Positions 1-8,817 of a DNA stretch of 15,218 nt are shown here, piece by piece. Position numbers and translations under genes: made by a program. This stretch comes from Chloroflexota bacterium. GTDB lineage: Bacteria > Chloroflexota > Limnocylindria > Limnocylindrales > CSP1-4. The DNA is taken from assembly GCA_021785115.1 (NCBI GenBank), contig JAJYGO010000201.1, forward strand, positions 1-15,218, read 5' to 3'. Under the pieces are notes generated by a model. The model worked only from the letters and a program-made list of their open reading frames with translations. It was not told the DNA's origin and ran no database searches. Position 1 is the first letter of the stretch. Each line of letters begins with the position of its first letter.

Positions 1-179
1 TCGAGCATCTCGAGATCGAGCGCCGTGTCCAGGCGCCACCAGACCTGCTCGAGGATCTGGCGGAAGGTGAGCGGCGTGACCGGCGGTGCCGGCATCCCGC
101 GCGCGAGCGCCGAGTAGATGTGGTGATGCGCGCAGACGAGGCCTGGCGTGACGCCCGCCCCTGCGTCGTTGCCGGTCAT
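1..179 (-). CDS. ssnA: SsnA-type amidohydrolase, N-terminal part only (runs off window)
   Basis: This is the first 59 residues of a metal-dependent amidohydrolase. The stretch [17 protein letters not shown], followed by [17 protein letters not shown], is characteristic of the SsnA group of putative aminohydrolases. H18 and H20 form the HxH metal-binding pair that ends the first barrel strand. The ATG is preceded by GGGAGG at 185-190, five bases away, so the start looks real. As a result the protein begins almost directly at the HxH strand and lacks the roughly 45-50 residues of N-terminal beta-sandwich found in E. coli SsnA. The reading frame stays open upstream of the ATG, but its translation there is Arg/His/Gly-rich and not SsnA-like. 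SsnA is known from anaerobic purine/urate gene clusters, which fits the purine enzymes upstream; its exact substrate is not established. Family assignment is firm; function is inferred from context. Confidence 0.85.
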   Translation of the reverse strand, partial: MTGNDAGAGVTPGLVCAHHHIYSALARGMPAPPVTPLTFRQILEQVWWRLDTALDLEML

Positions 180-259
180 GCGTTCCTCCCGGGAGTGTTC
201 GCCGTGGACGTGCCGGTCGCCCCGCGCGGAGCCGACCGGCCCGCGCGCGTGCCGGTCAT
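176..259 (-). CDS. Possible 27-residue linker ORF, unknown
   Basis: A 27-codon frame starts at an ATG overlapping the stop of the threonine-synthase-like gene (ATGA) and ends at a TGA overlapping the ssnA ATG (again ATGA). The peptide begins [11 protein letters not shown] and is rich in Arg, Gly, Thr and Ala, with no recognisable domain. Codon third positions are mostly G or C, but in DNA this GC-rich that is weak evidence. No Shine-Dalgarno site precedes it, so translation would depend on coupling. It may simply be a 76-base spacer that happens to be open. Confidence 0.2.
   Translation of the reverse strand: MTGTRAGRSAPRGATGTSTANTPGRNA
185..190 (-). promoter_or_regulatory. Ribosome binding site fixing the ssnA start
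   Basis: GGGAGG on the minus strand lies five bases before the ATG at 179-177. It is the main reason to accept the short N terminus of the SsnA-like protein over an upstream start. Confidence 0.7.
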
Positions 260-1643
260 CGCCGCACGCCGGTGAACAGGACGCCGACTCGCTCGTGATC
301 CCCGATCGCTCCCTCCTCCCGCAGCGCGATCAGACCGGCGAGCCCGGAGGTCCCGGTCTCGTCGGCGTCGATGCCGGTCAGCTCGCTGCCCAGCGTGTTG
401 GCGCGCGTCAGCTGGTCCTCGGTCACGATGACCGGGCCGCCACCGGTAGCGAGCATCCCCTCCACCACGGCGAGCCAGTCGTACGTCTCGTCGTCGAGGA
501 TGCCGTGGGCGATGCTGTGGGGTGCTTCCTCCCACGGCCACATGAATTCGGAGCGGTGGGTCGCCGCGTACGCGAGCGCCGCACGGCGTGCCGCCTCGCC
601 GGCGCCATCCGGGAGGCGCGCCGCCACGCGCTGGTACGCCCGGGGCAGCGGCCAGGCGCCGGTGGTCTGCACCGCGTGGAAGCGCGGCAGGCGCACCGGC
701 GCACCGAGCGCGACGGCCTCCGCGAGCCCCTCGATGCAGGCGCTCGCCAGGGCCCCGCCACCCACCTGGAGCATCAGGCGGTCCAGCGTCGGCCCGCCCG
801 CCAGCTGCGTTGCCAGCTCGTAGCCCAGCGTGAAGCCCCCCTCGACGGCCAGCCCGTTCTCATTGCCCTGGCACGTGAAGGGCAGGGCACCCTCGGCGAT
901 CGCCTGCTTGAGGCGATGGTACGTGGGATCGCCCGGGACGCCCGGCTCGCGCGGGCAGACCGTCACCCGTGCCCGGAGCCTGTCGAGCCGGTCCACCACC
1001 ACGGGATCAGCGTCCTCCGGGACGAAGACGTCCAGGGCCCGCTGCCCCGCCGCCGCCACCACGGCCGCCGCCAGCGCCGCGTTCCCGCAGCTGGCGATGG
1101 CGAGGCGCCGCCGCTCGGCCGGATCGGCCCGGCCGAGCCGTTCCATGACCTCGAGGTGCACCAGCACGCCGAAGAGGTGTCGTGCCTTGTGCGACCCGGA
1201 GACGTTGCCGGTCTCGTTCTTGACCCAGATCCCGCCGTCGGGAGCGAACTTGAGCCGCTCGCTGAGCGCGTCGGCCCGCCCGAACGGGGTCACGGTGAAG
1301 CCATGTCCGTCCACGCCGGCGACCGCCCGGTCGAGGCGGGTCACCAGCTCGATGTACGCCGCGTCGTCCATCCCGCCCGCCCGTGCCAGGTGGTACGCGT
1401 GGAAGAGGTGCCGGTACGCGACGTATGGGTTGGCCTCGGCGGCCGCCTCGGCCGCCGAGGGAAAGGCGAGGGACGGGTCGGCCAGGCGACGGCGCAGGAC
1501 GTGGTCCGTGTCGTCGCCCGACGCGGCGTTGGGACAGCGGAACGGGTAAGGGTCGTCGGGCGCGGGAACGGCGCCGCAGCCCGCGCAGACGAGCGTGCTG
1601 GCGAGGCCGGACGCGGGCACCGCCCCGGCGCCGGACGACGTGC

Positions 1644-1647
<4 letters not shown>
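256..1647 (-). CDS. Threonine-synthase-like PLP-dependent lyase (fold type II)
   Basis: The predicted protein has 463 residues and a fold-type-II PLP core. The Schiff-base lysine is probably K154 in GSHKARH. SCGNAAL at about 186-192 is the Asn/Gly loop facing the cofactor, QVGGGALAS at about 294-302 is the phosphate-binding glycine loop, and a late ETGTSGLAG motif matches threonine synthase relatives. Near the N terminus C21, C24 and C38 look like part of a zinc ribbon, but I see no fourth cysteine. The GTG start at 1647 overlaps the stop of the preceding PLP gene as GTGA, with GGAG six bases upstream. The open frame continues far upstream, but only as a shadow of that gene. True threonine synthase would be odd in a purine cluster; a diaminopropionate ammonia-lyase-type or other beta-elimination role is plausible. 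The family is clear; the reaction is not. Confidence 0.85.
1434..1460. repeat. Perfect 12-bp inverted repeat (hairpin) inside the PLP gene
   Basis: Bases 1434-1445 and 1449-1460 are exact reverse complements separated by three bases. RNA of the operon would fold into an all-paired, very GC-rich stem. It lies about 190 bases into the threonine-synthase-like gene, over alanine/glutamate codons (residues about 63-71), so repetitive Ala codons may have produced it. No T-run follows on the transcript, so it is not a classical terminator. Confidence 0.8.
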
Positions 1648-3143
<1,496 letters not shown>

Positions 3144-3227
3144 CGTGTGTCCTCTACCTCGGTGAGCTGGACGTGTGGGTCGTGCGTGGGACGCCGGTGG
3201 GGATGGTCGTTCGCTGGGGACGCTCGG

Positions 3228-5609
3228 TCACCGCGCCTCCGCTGCTTCGAGCGCCCGGCGGATGCGCTGCAGGCGCGACTCACGCTCCCGGACGAAGCGC
3301 TCGATGCCGGCCAGCAGGTACGACGGGGTCAGGTGCGCCTCGTCCATCACCTCGTCCACGGTGCCGCCGGTGCGCCAGCGGTCGTCCCAGTCGGAGCCCA
3401 TGGAGTACTCGAGCGCGAGCGGGCCGTCCACCCAGTCGCGCATGAAGCGCGCGGCCCGGTTGGTGATGGCCATCCCGTCGAGCCGGTCGGCGGGGGTGAC
3501 GGTGCGCTCCCGGTAGGCCGCGTCCTGCAGGCGGAAGAGCTGCGGGCTGACCGCCGCCACCACCTTGACGTTGAGCCCCTCCCGGTCGAGGTCGGGGAGG
3601 ATCCGCACCAGGTTCGCGGTGCTGGTGGTCCCCTGCACGAAGACGGTCCCCATGGCGGGACGGTCCGGCCGCGGCTCCCGCATCACGTAGGCCCCCCGGG
3701 CCGCCTCGAAGTGCGAGGGGATGCCGAGTGCCGCGCGGTCGGGGATCTCGATGGGCGGGCGCGTGAGGTGCAGCGCCACGATGGGGGCCTTCTGGGCCAG
3801 GGCGGCCGCGAGCACCACCGGGACCTCGTTGTACTCCCAGGGGTGCAGGTCGATCACGTGGCCCTCCGGGAAGAGCTGGGTGATCCCGGTGGCGAAGATC
3901 CCGAAGTGCGTGCGCGAGTCCTCGGCGGTCTCGGGGCCGGAGTGGCCGGCCACCCAGATCACCTTGCCCACCCGGAGCTCGGTGTCCTGGGCGAGCTGGC
4001 TGAAGAGGCGCAGGGGCCCGTACTTGAGGTAGCTGAAGGAACCGTACGTCGAGCAGGCTCCCCAGAAGCCGTCGTACTCGGCCATCGGGTCGTCCGCCAG
4101 GTTCACCGTGGCGAGCCCGGCCATCATCCCGGCATTGGTGAACTCGGTGATCTCGGTGGGCAGGAGCGCCCCCCGCGGGTTCGTCGCCCGCTGGTACCAG
4201 CCCCAGCCCTCCAGCCCGCCGAAGCCCTTGCCGAAGCCCGCCAGGTTGGTGGAGTCGGCGAGGTCCGCGGAGGCGGCGATCACCAGCGGCCGGCCGTACT
4301 CGGCCTTCGCGAAGCTGTTGACCCAGGCGCCCCAGGCGGCCAGGGCGGCCCGGTTGGGGGCCTTCTCGCCGGGCTGCTTCCACATCTCGGGCGGGTACGA
4401 GCGGGCGTCGAAGAGGCGCGGGTCCTCTGTCAGGCGGGCGCTCCGGCCCCCCAGGTGGAAGGTCGGGATCCGCTCGGGCACCTGGTCCGCCAGCTCCAGG
4501 AGCCGGTCGGAGATCGCCTCCACCACCTCGCGCCGCGCGCGCAGCACGCCCATCGCGATGCGCAGGTTGGCCTCCGCCTGGCGTGCCCGCTCGGCGGGAT
4601 CGGCGGGGGCGGGGGCGTCGACGCCCTCGTAGGTCACGCCGTGGCGCTCCATGAAACCGTGGCGGACCGCCCAGAACTCGGGCGCGTTGATCGGGTGCGG
4701 GGTCCCGTGGCTGGCGTTGTCGTACTTGCCGTAGCCGCGCCCCTTGCGGGTGCGGAACCAGGCCATGCTGGGACGCCCACCCGGGTTCTCGCCGCGGGCC
4801 GCCTCCAGGACGGCGCGCGTCACCGGGCCCCACTCCATCCCGTCCTGGGTCCCCGTGACGCGCCAGTCGTAGGCGCCGAACCACGTCTCCGGGGTCCCCG
4901 GCACCACCGACGAGGCACGGAACTCGTCGATCCCGAAGTCGTTCCAGTCGACCAGGAAGACGAGGTTGGAGAGGCCCAGCCCCCAGGCGGCGTTGCGGGT
5001 CTCGTGGCTGGCCCCGGGGGTGAGGCCGCCCTCGCCCTCCACCGCGAAGACCCGCACGTCCCCGGCGCCGGCCAGGCGCAGCGCGAGCGCCTCGCCCGCG
5101 GCGGCCGGCATGCCGTGCCCGGAGGGTCCCGTGTTGAACTTCAGGAGCAGCGTCTTGCCCGCCATCTCGGCGTGGCCCGGCAGGCCGCCGCGGTGCCGGA
5201 GCGTGAGGAGGTCCTCCCAGGTGAGGGCGTAGCGGCCGCCCTCGGGGAAGTCGAAGCGCGGATCGCCGGTCCACTCGTGCCGCGCCCGCAGGGTCTCGTT
5301 GAGGACCGCCAGCGAGGCGTACACCAGCGGCACGGTGTGGCCGGCCGAGAGGACCAGCCGGTCCCCGAAGGGCCGCCAGGGGCGCCGGATGTCCCAGCGC
5401 ATGGCGCCAGAGAGGAGCATCGCCAGGAAGAGGTGCACCTTGGAGCGGCTGCCGCCGGGATGCCCCGACTGGCGGTAGTTCAGTGACAGGTCGATCATCT
5501 CGTCGACCACGTCCCGGACGAGCTCCCAGTGCGGGAACGATGGCTCCGCCGCCGCGTACAGCTCGTCCACCCGCGTGCGACCCGTCGTCGCCGACTCCAC
5601 CGGCGTCAC
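3228..5609 (-). CDS. Divergent transketolase-type thiamine-diphosphate enzyme
   Basis: The 793-residue protein has transketolase architecture: N-terminal ThDP-binding domain, central pyrimidine-binding domain and C-terminal domain. It is over 100 residues longer than typical transketolase (about 660-670). Conserved points are H50 (GHPGGS), H91 (LSAGH), H146 (GHAE), GPSGHG (161-166), H301 (ASHG), ASADL (446-450) and E489 in TEFTNAGMMAGLA, matching the catalytic glutamate. The cofactor motif reads GEGG...DWN: E193 replaces the usual metal-binding Asp, while N223 is kept. The start is GTG, preceded by AAGGAGG four bases away. Spacers of 90 and 84 bases flank the gene, longer than elsewhere in the operon. 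It should move a two-carbon or acyl unit with ThDP and Mg2+, but sugar-phosphate use is not assured and its role beside purine genes is unknown. The pyruvate dehydrogenase E1 (AceE) is a less likely relative. Confidence 0.88.
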   Translation of the reverse strand: MTPVESATTGRTRVDELYAAAEPSFPHWELVRDVVDEMIDLSLNYRQSGHPGGSRSKVHLFLAMLLSGAMRWDIRRPWRPFGDRLVLSAGHTVPLVYASLAVLNETLRARHEWTGDPRFDFPEGGRYALTWEDLLTLRHRGGLPGHAEMAGKTLLLKFNTGPSGHGMPAAAGEALALRLAGAGDVRVFAVEGEGGLTPGASHETRNAAWGLGLSNLVFLVDWNDFGIDEFRASSVVPGTPETWFGAYDWRVTGTQDGMEWGPVTRAVLEAARGENPGGRPSMAWFRTRKGRGYGKYDNASHGTPHPINAPEFWAVRHGFMERHGVTYEGVDAPAPADPAERARQAEANLRIAMGVLRARREVVEAISDRLLELADQVPERIPTFHLGGRSARLTEDPRLFDARSYPPEMWKQPGEKAPNRAALAAWGAWVNSFAKAEYGRPLVIAASADLADSTNLAGFGKGFGGLEGWGWYQRATNPRGALLPTEITEFTNAGMMAGLATVNLADDPMAEYDGFWGACSTYGSFSYLKYGPLRLFSQLAQDTELRVGKVIWVAGHSGPETAEDSRTHFGIFATGITQLFPEGHVIDLHPWEYNEVPVVLAAALAQKAPIVALHLTRPPIEIPDRAALGIPSHFEAARGAYVMREPRPDRPAMGTVFVQGTTSTANLVRILPDLDREGLNVKVVAAVSPQLFRLQDAAYRERTVTPADRLDGMAITNRAARFMRDWVDGPLALEYSMGSDWDDRWRTGGTVDEVMDEAHLTPSYLLAGIERFVRERESRLQRIRRALEAAEAR

Positions 5610-5699
5610 CTCTCCTCCTTGCCCGCTGTGGGCGGCGGGGTCCCGCTCCCGGTTGCGGCACGGGGCCCCGCGTCCGTCAATCCGATCTCCGGCGATCCC

Positions 5700-6875
5700 C
5701 TACGCGGGGACCGCCACCTTCCCGACGAAGGCCGCGATGCGCTCCAGCGCCTTCGAGATGTTGGCCTGCGAGTTGGCGTAGGAGAGGCGGATGTGGTTGA
5801 CACCGACGCCCCCGAACGCCGTCCCGGCCAGGCCCGAGACACCCGCCTCGTAGAGCAGCCGGTTGGCGAAGTCGGCACCGGACAGGCCGGTGCCGGAGAC
5901 GTCCGGGAAGACGTAGAAGGCCCCCTCGGGGCGCAGGCAGCGGATCCCGGGGATCGCGTTCAGGCCGTCCACGATGAGGTCACGCCGGGCGCGGAACTCG
6001 GCCACCATGGCGTCCACCGCGTCCTGCGGGCCCTGCAGCGCCTCGACCGCGCCGTACTGCTCGAAGGTGGAGACGCAGCTCACCGTGTTGATGATGAGCC
6101 GCCCGAACGGGAAGGCGAGCCACTCGGGGACGATGGCGTAGCCCAGGCGCCACCCGGTCATGGCGTACGTCTTGGAGAAGCCGTCCAGGATCACCGTGCG
6201 CTCGGCCATGCCGGGCAGGCTGGCGATGCTGACGTGCTCGCCCTCGTAGAGGATCCGGCTGTAGATCTCGTCGGCCAGCACCACCAGGTCGTGCGCCTTC
6301 GCGATCTCGGCGATCTGCTCGAGGTCGCCGCGGGTGAGGACGCCACCCGAGGGGTTGGCCGGGGAGTTGATCACCAGCAGGCGGGTGCGCGGCGTCACCA
6401 GGGAGGCCAGTTCGTCGATGTCGATCCGGAAGCCGTTGGACTGCCGGATGGGCACGGGCACCGGGGTGCCGCCCATGAAACGGACCAGCGACTCGTAGAT
6501 CGGGTAGCCCGGATCGGGGACGAGCGCCTCGTCGCCCTCCTCGATGACGGCCTGGATGGCGTAGAGCATCACGCCCTTGCCGCCGACGGTGACGAAGACC
6601 TGCTCCGGGCTGACCGTGATGCCCCGGCGGGCGGCCGAGTCCTGCGCGATGGCGGCGCGCAGTTCGGGAATCCCGGGGAAGGGAGCGTAGTGGGTCTTGC
6701 CCGCCTCCAGGGCACGGGCGGCCGCGGCGCGGATGTTGGCGGGCGTGTCGAAGTCCGGCTCGCCGATCTCCAGGTGCACCACGTCGATCCCGGTGGCCTC
6801 CAGCGCACGGGCCCGGGCGGCCGCCTCGAACGCGGTCTCCGTCCCGATGCGCTCCATCCGGCTCGCGAGTCGCAT
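5700..6875 (-). CDS. Class I/II aminotransferase (aspartate-aminotransferase family)
   Basis: This 391-residue PLP aminotransferase is of normal family length. Visible features are IGEPDFDTP near residue 37, NSPANPSGG (170-178) with the cofactor-contacting Asn, ADEIYS (201-206) with the Asp that pairs with the pyridine nitrogen, the Schiff-base lysine K235 in SKTYAMTGWR, R243, and a late HIRLSYA whose Arg should bind the substrate alpha-carboxylate. I place the start at the ATG at 6875 rather than the GTG one codon earlier, because GGAGG is six bases from the ATG and only three from the GTG. It lies 24 bases after the adenine deaminase stop. It transfers an amino group between an amino acid and a 2-oxo acid; substrate preference cannot be read from sequence. 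Confidence 0.9.
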   Translation of the reverse strand: MRLASRMERIGTETAFEAAARARALEATGIDVVHLEIGEPDFDTPANIRAAAARALEAGKTHYAPFPGIPELRAAIAQDSAARRGITVSPEQVFVTVGGKGVMLYAIQAVIEEGDEALVPDPGYPIYESLVRFMGGTPVPVPIRQSNGFRIDIDELASLVTPRTRLLVINSPANPSGGVLTRGDLEQIAEIAKAHDLVVLADEIYSRILYEGEHVSIASLPGMAERTVILDGFSKTYAMTGWRLGYAIVPEWLAFPFGRLIINTVSCVSTFEQYGAVEALQGPQDAVDAMVAEFRARRDLIVDGLNAIPGIRCLRPEGAFYVFPDVSGTGLSGADFANRLLYEAGVSGLAGTAFGGVGVNHIRLSYANSQANISKALERIAAFVGKVAVPA

Positions 6876-6881
6876 CACACG

Positions 6882-6886
6882 CCTCC
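6882..6886 (-). promoter_or_regulatory. Ribosome binding site deciding the aminotransferase start
   Basis: GGAGG on the minus strand is six bases before the ATG at 6875 and three before the alternative GTG at 6878, favouring the ATG. Confidence 0.6.
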
Positions 6887-6899
6887 AGTCTCGCAGACG

Positions 6900-8801
6900 C
6901 TAGTCATCTGACAACTCTTCTTTGCACGCGGCACCGGGCGCACCCAAGTGCCATTCGGCATGTTCGGCCTGCCCCGGATCCGCCGGGGGCGGTGGCGCGG
7001 GTGGCTGATGGGGCCGGGACTCTCCCGCCGCGGACGACGGGGCCACCACGGCATCCGCGGGCTCGAGTCCGAGGGGCACCAGCCGGCACCCCACGCTGTC
7101 GACCAGGCCGCGGTCGGTGATCCGCAGGGCGGGGATCACGGAGAGGGCGAGGAACGACATCGTCATCAGCGGCGCCGGCAGCGCGACGCCCAGCTCGCCG
7201 CGTGCCGCGAGGTCGAGCGCCTGCGCCGCGGCCGCGACCTGCTCCACCGGCAGGTCGGAGAGGAGCCCGCCGATCGGGCACGGCACCTCGGCGATCACGC
7301 GGCCCCCGAGGACCGCCACCTGGCCCCCGCCGGTCTCCGCCAGCCGGTGCACCGCGGTGGCCATGTCGGCGTCGTCCACCCCCAGCACCACCAGATTGTG
7401 CGCGTCGTGCGCGATGGTGGAGGCCATGGCGCCCCGGCGGATACCGAAACCGGTCACCAGCCCGAGCCCCAGCCGGCCGCTCGCGGTGTGCCGCTCGATG
7501 ACGGCCACCTTCGCCAGGTCCCTGGAGGGATCCGCCTGGAGCATCCCGTCCGCACTCCGGGGCGGATCCGCGGCGAGCGCACGCGTGACGATGCCGCCCG
7601 GCTCGATCCCGATGACCCGCACGGGCCCCGGCACCGGCACGCGGAAGCTGCCCGGATCGATGGCCGGGATGCGGACGCTCCCCCGCATCCAGTCGGGCAC
7701 ACGGGCACGGGGCACGTCCAGGGCGACGCCGTCGGCGGCGACCAGCCGGCCGCGCTTCCAGACCTTCAGCGGCCGGAACGCGGCGAGATCCTCGACGGCC
7801 ACGATGTCCGCCAGAAAGCCGGGCGCGATCGCCCCGTGCTCCGGGAGCCGGTGCCAGCGCGCCGGATGGAGCGTCGCCATGATCACCGCGTCCACCGGGG
7901 AGCAGCCGCAGGCGACGCACTTGCGCACGACGTCGTTGACGTGGCCCGCCGCCAGCAGGTCGTACGGCTCGCGGTCGTCGGTGCAGAGCATGCAGCCCGC
8001 CGGCCCGTGCTCGACCACGAGGGGTGCGAGCGCCTCGACGTCCCGCGTCGCCGACCCTTCGCGGATCATGATCCGCATCCCCAGGCGCCGCTTCTCGAGC
8101 GCCTCGTCGAGCGTGGTGCACTCGTGGTCGCTTCCCACGCCGGCAGCCAGGTAGGCGTTGAGGTCCCGCCCCGTGACGCTCGGCGCGTGGCCGTCGATGT
8201 GGCCGCCGGCGGCCAGCGTCACCTCGATCTTGCGGAGCACCTCCGGGTCCCGGCCGATCACCCCCGGGACGTCCATCAGCTCGGCGAGCCCCAGCGCGCG
8301 CGGCTCGCCGGCCAGGAACCCGGCGATGTCCGCGGCGGTCACGGTGTAGGCGCTCGACTCGAACGGGCTGGCCGGCACGCACGACGGCGTCATCACGTAG
8401 AAGTCGAGCGGCATCTCCCCGGCAGAGGCCAGCAGCGCGCGCACGCCGTCCAGCCCGAAGACGTTGGCGATCTCGTGGGGATCGAGGATCACCGTGGTCG
8501 TCCCCGAGGGGAGCACCGCGCGGGTGAACTCGTCGACCATCAGCTTGGTCGACTCGAGGTGCATGTGCGCGTCGATCAGCCCGGGCAGCAGGATGAGGCC
8601 GGAGAGGTCCACCGTCTCGCGGCCGGCGTACCGACCGAGCCCCGCGACGTGCTGCCCGGAGATGGCCACGTCGGCCTCCAGCAGCTCGCCGGTGAAGACG
8701 GAGAGGACGCGCGCGCCGGTCAGCACCAGGTCCGCCGGCTCGTCGCCGCGCGCCACGGCGATCCGCCGGGCGAGATCCGTGGTGGAGTGGACCGTGGTCA
8801 T
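6900..8801 (-). CDS. adeC: Adenine deaminase
   Basis: The 633-residue protein matches the AdeC family of metal-dependent amidohydrolases that convert adenine to hypoxanthine and ammonia (EC 3.5.4.2). Signatures in order are GLIDAHMHLEST (H79 and H81 metal ligands), GHIDGHAP (H201, H205), GSDHECTT (about 223-230), CTDDREP (about 273-279), and the C-terminal PLMTMSFLALSVIPALRITDRGLVD typical of AdeC rather than other amidohydrolases. AdeC proteins normally end soon after that motif, at about 580 residues; here a Pro/Ala/His-rich tail of roughly 50 residues follows, with no recognisable domain. The ATG follows GAGGGAG at six bases, and the gene begins 16 bases after the hydroxylase subunit stop. 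Its product hypoxanthine is the expected substrate of the neighbouring molybdenum hydroxylase. Confidence 0.95.
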   Translation of the reverse strand: MTTVHSTTDLARRIAVARGDEPADLVLTGARVLSVFTGELLEADVAISGQHVAGLGRYAGRETVDLSGLILLPGLIDAHMHLESTKLMVDEFTRAVLPSGTTTVILDPHEIANVFGLDGVRALLASAGEMPLDFYVMTPSCVPASPFESSAYTVTAADIAGFLAGEPRALGLAELMDVPGVIGRDPEVLRKIEVTLAAGGHIDGHAPSVTGRDLNAYLAAGVGSDHECTTLDEALEKRRLGMRIMIREGSATRDVEALAPLVVEHGPAGCMLCTDDREPYDLLAAGHVNDVVRKCVACGCSPVDAVIMATLHPARWHRLPEHGAIAPGFLADIVAVEDLAAFRPLKVWKRGRLVAADGVALDVPRARVPDWMRGSVRIPAIDPGSFRVPVPGPVRVIGIEPGGIVTRALAADPPRSADGMLQADPSRDLAKVAVIERHTASGRLGLGLVTGFGIRRGAMASTIAHDAHNLVVLGVDDADMATAVHRLAETGGGQVAVLGGRVIAEVPCPIGGLLSDLPVEQVAAAAQALDLAARGELGVALPAPLMTMSFLALSVIPALRITDRGLVDSVGCRLVPLGLEPADAVVAPSSAAGESRPHQPPAPPPPADPGQAEHAEWHLGAPGAACKEELSDD

Positions 8802-8817
8802 CGACCGCTCCCTCGGC

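Noticed and set aside
3144..3227. Hidden gene or regulatory element in the 84-base gap
   Set aside because: I found no coding-like frame, no convincing stem-loop and no promoter hexamers, only the ribosome binding site for the next gene.
3280..5661. Second minus-strand frame of about 790 codons overlapping the transketolase-like gene
   Set aside because: Its translation is Arg/Gly/Pro/Ala-rich with no ThDP motifs; the other frame carries the full transketolase signature and a strong ribosome binding site.
5652..5680. Possible internal promoter before the transketolase-like gene (TTGACG on the minus strand)
   Set aside because: The hexamer about 17 bases downstream is CGCAAC, with no -10 resemblance. 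A nearby 10-bp palindrome (5661-5670) is too short and lacks a T-run to be a terminator.
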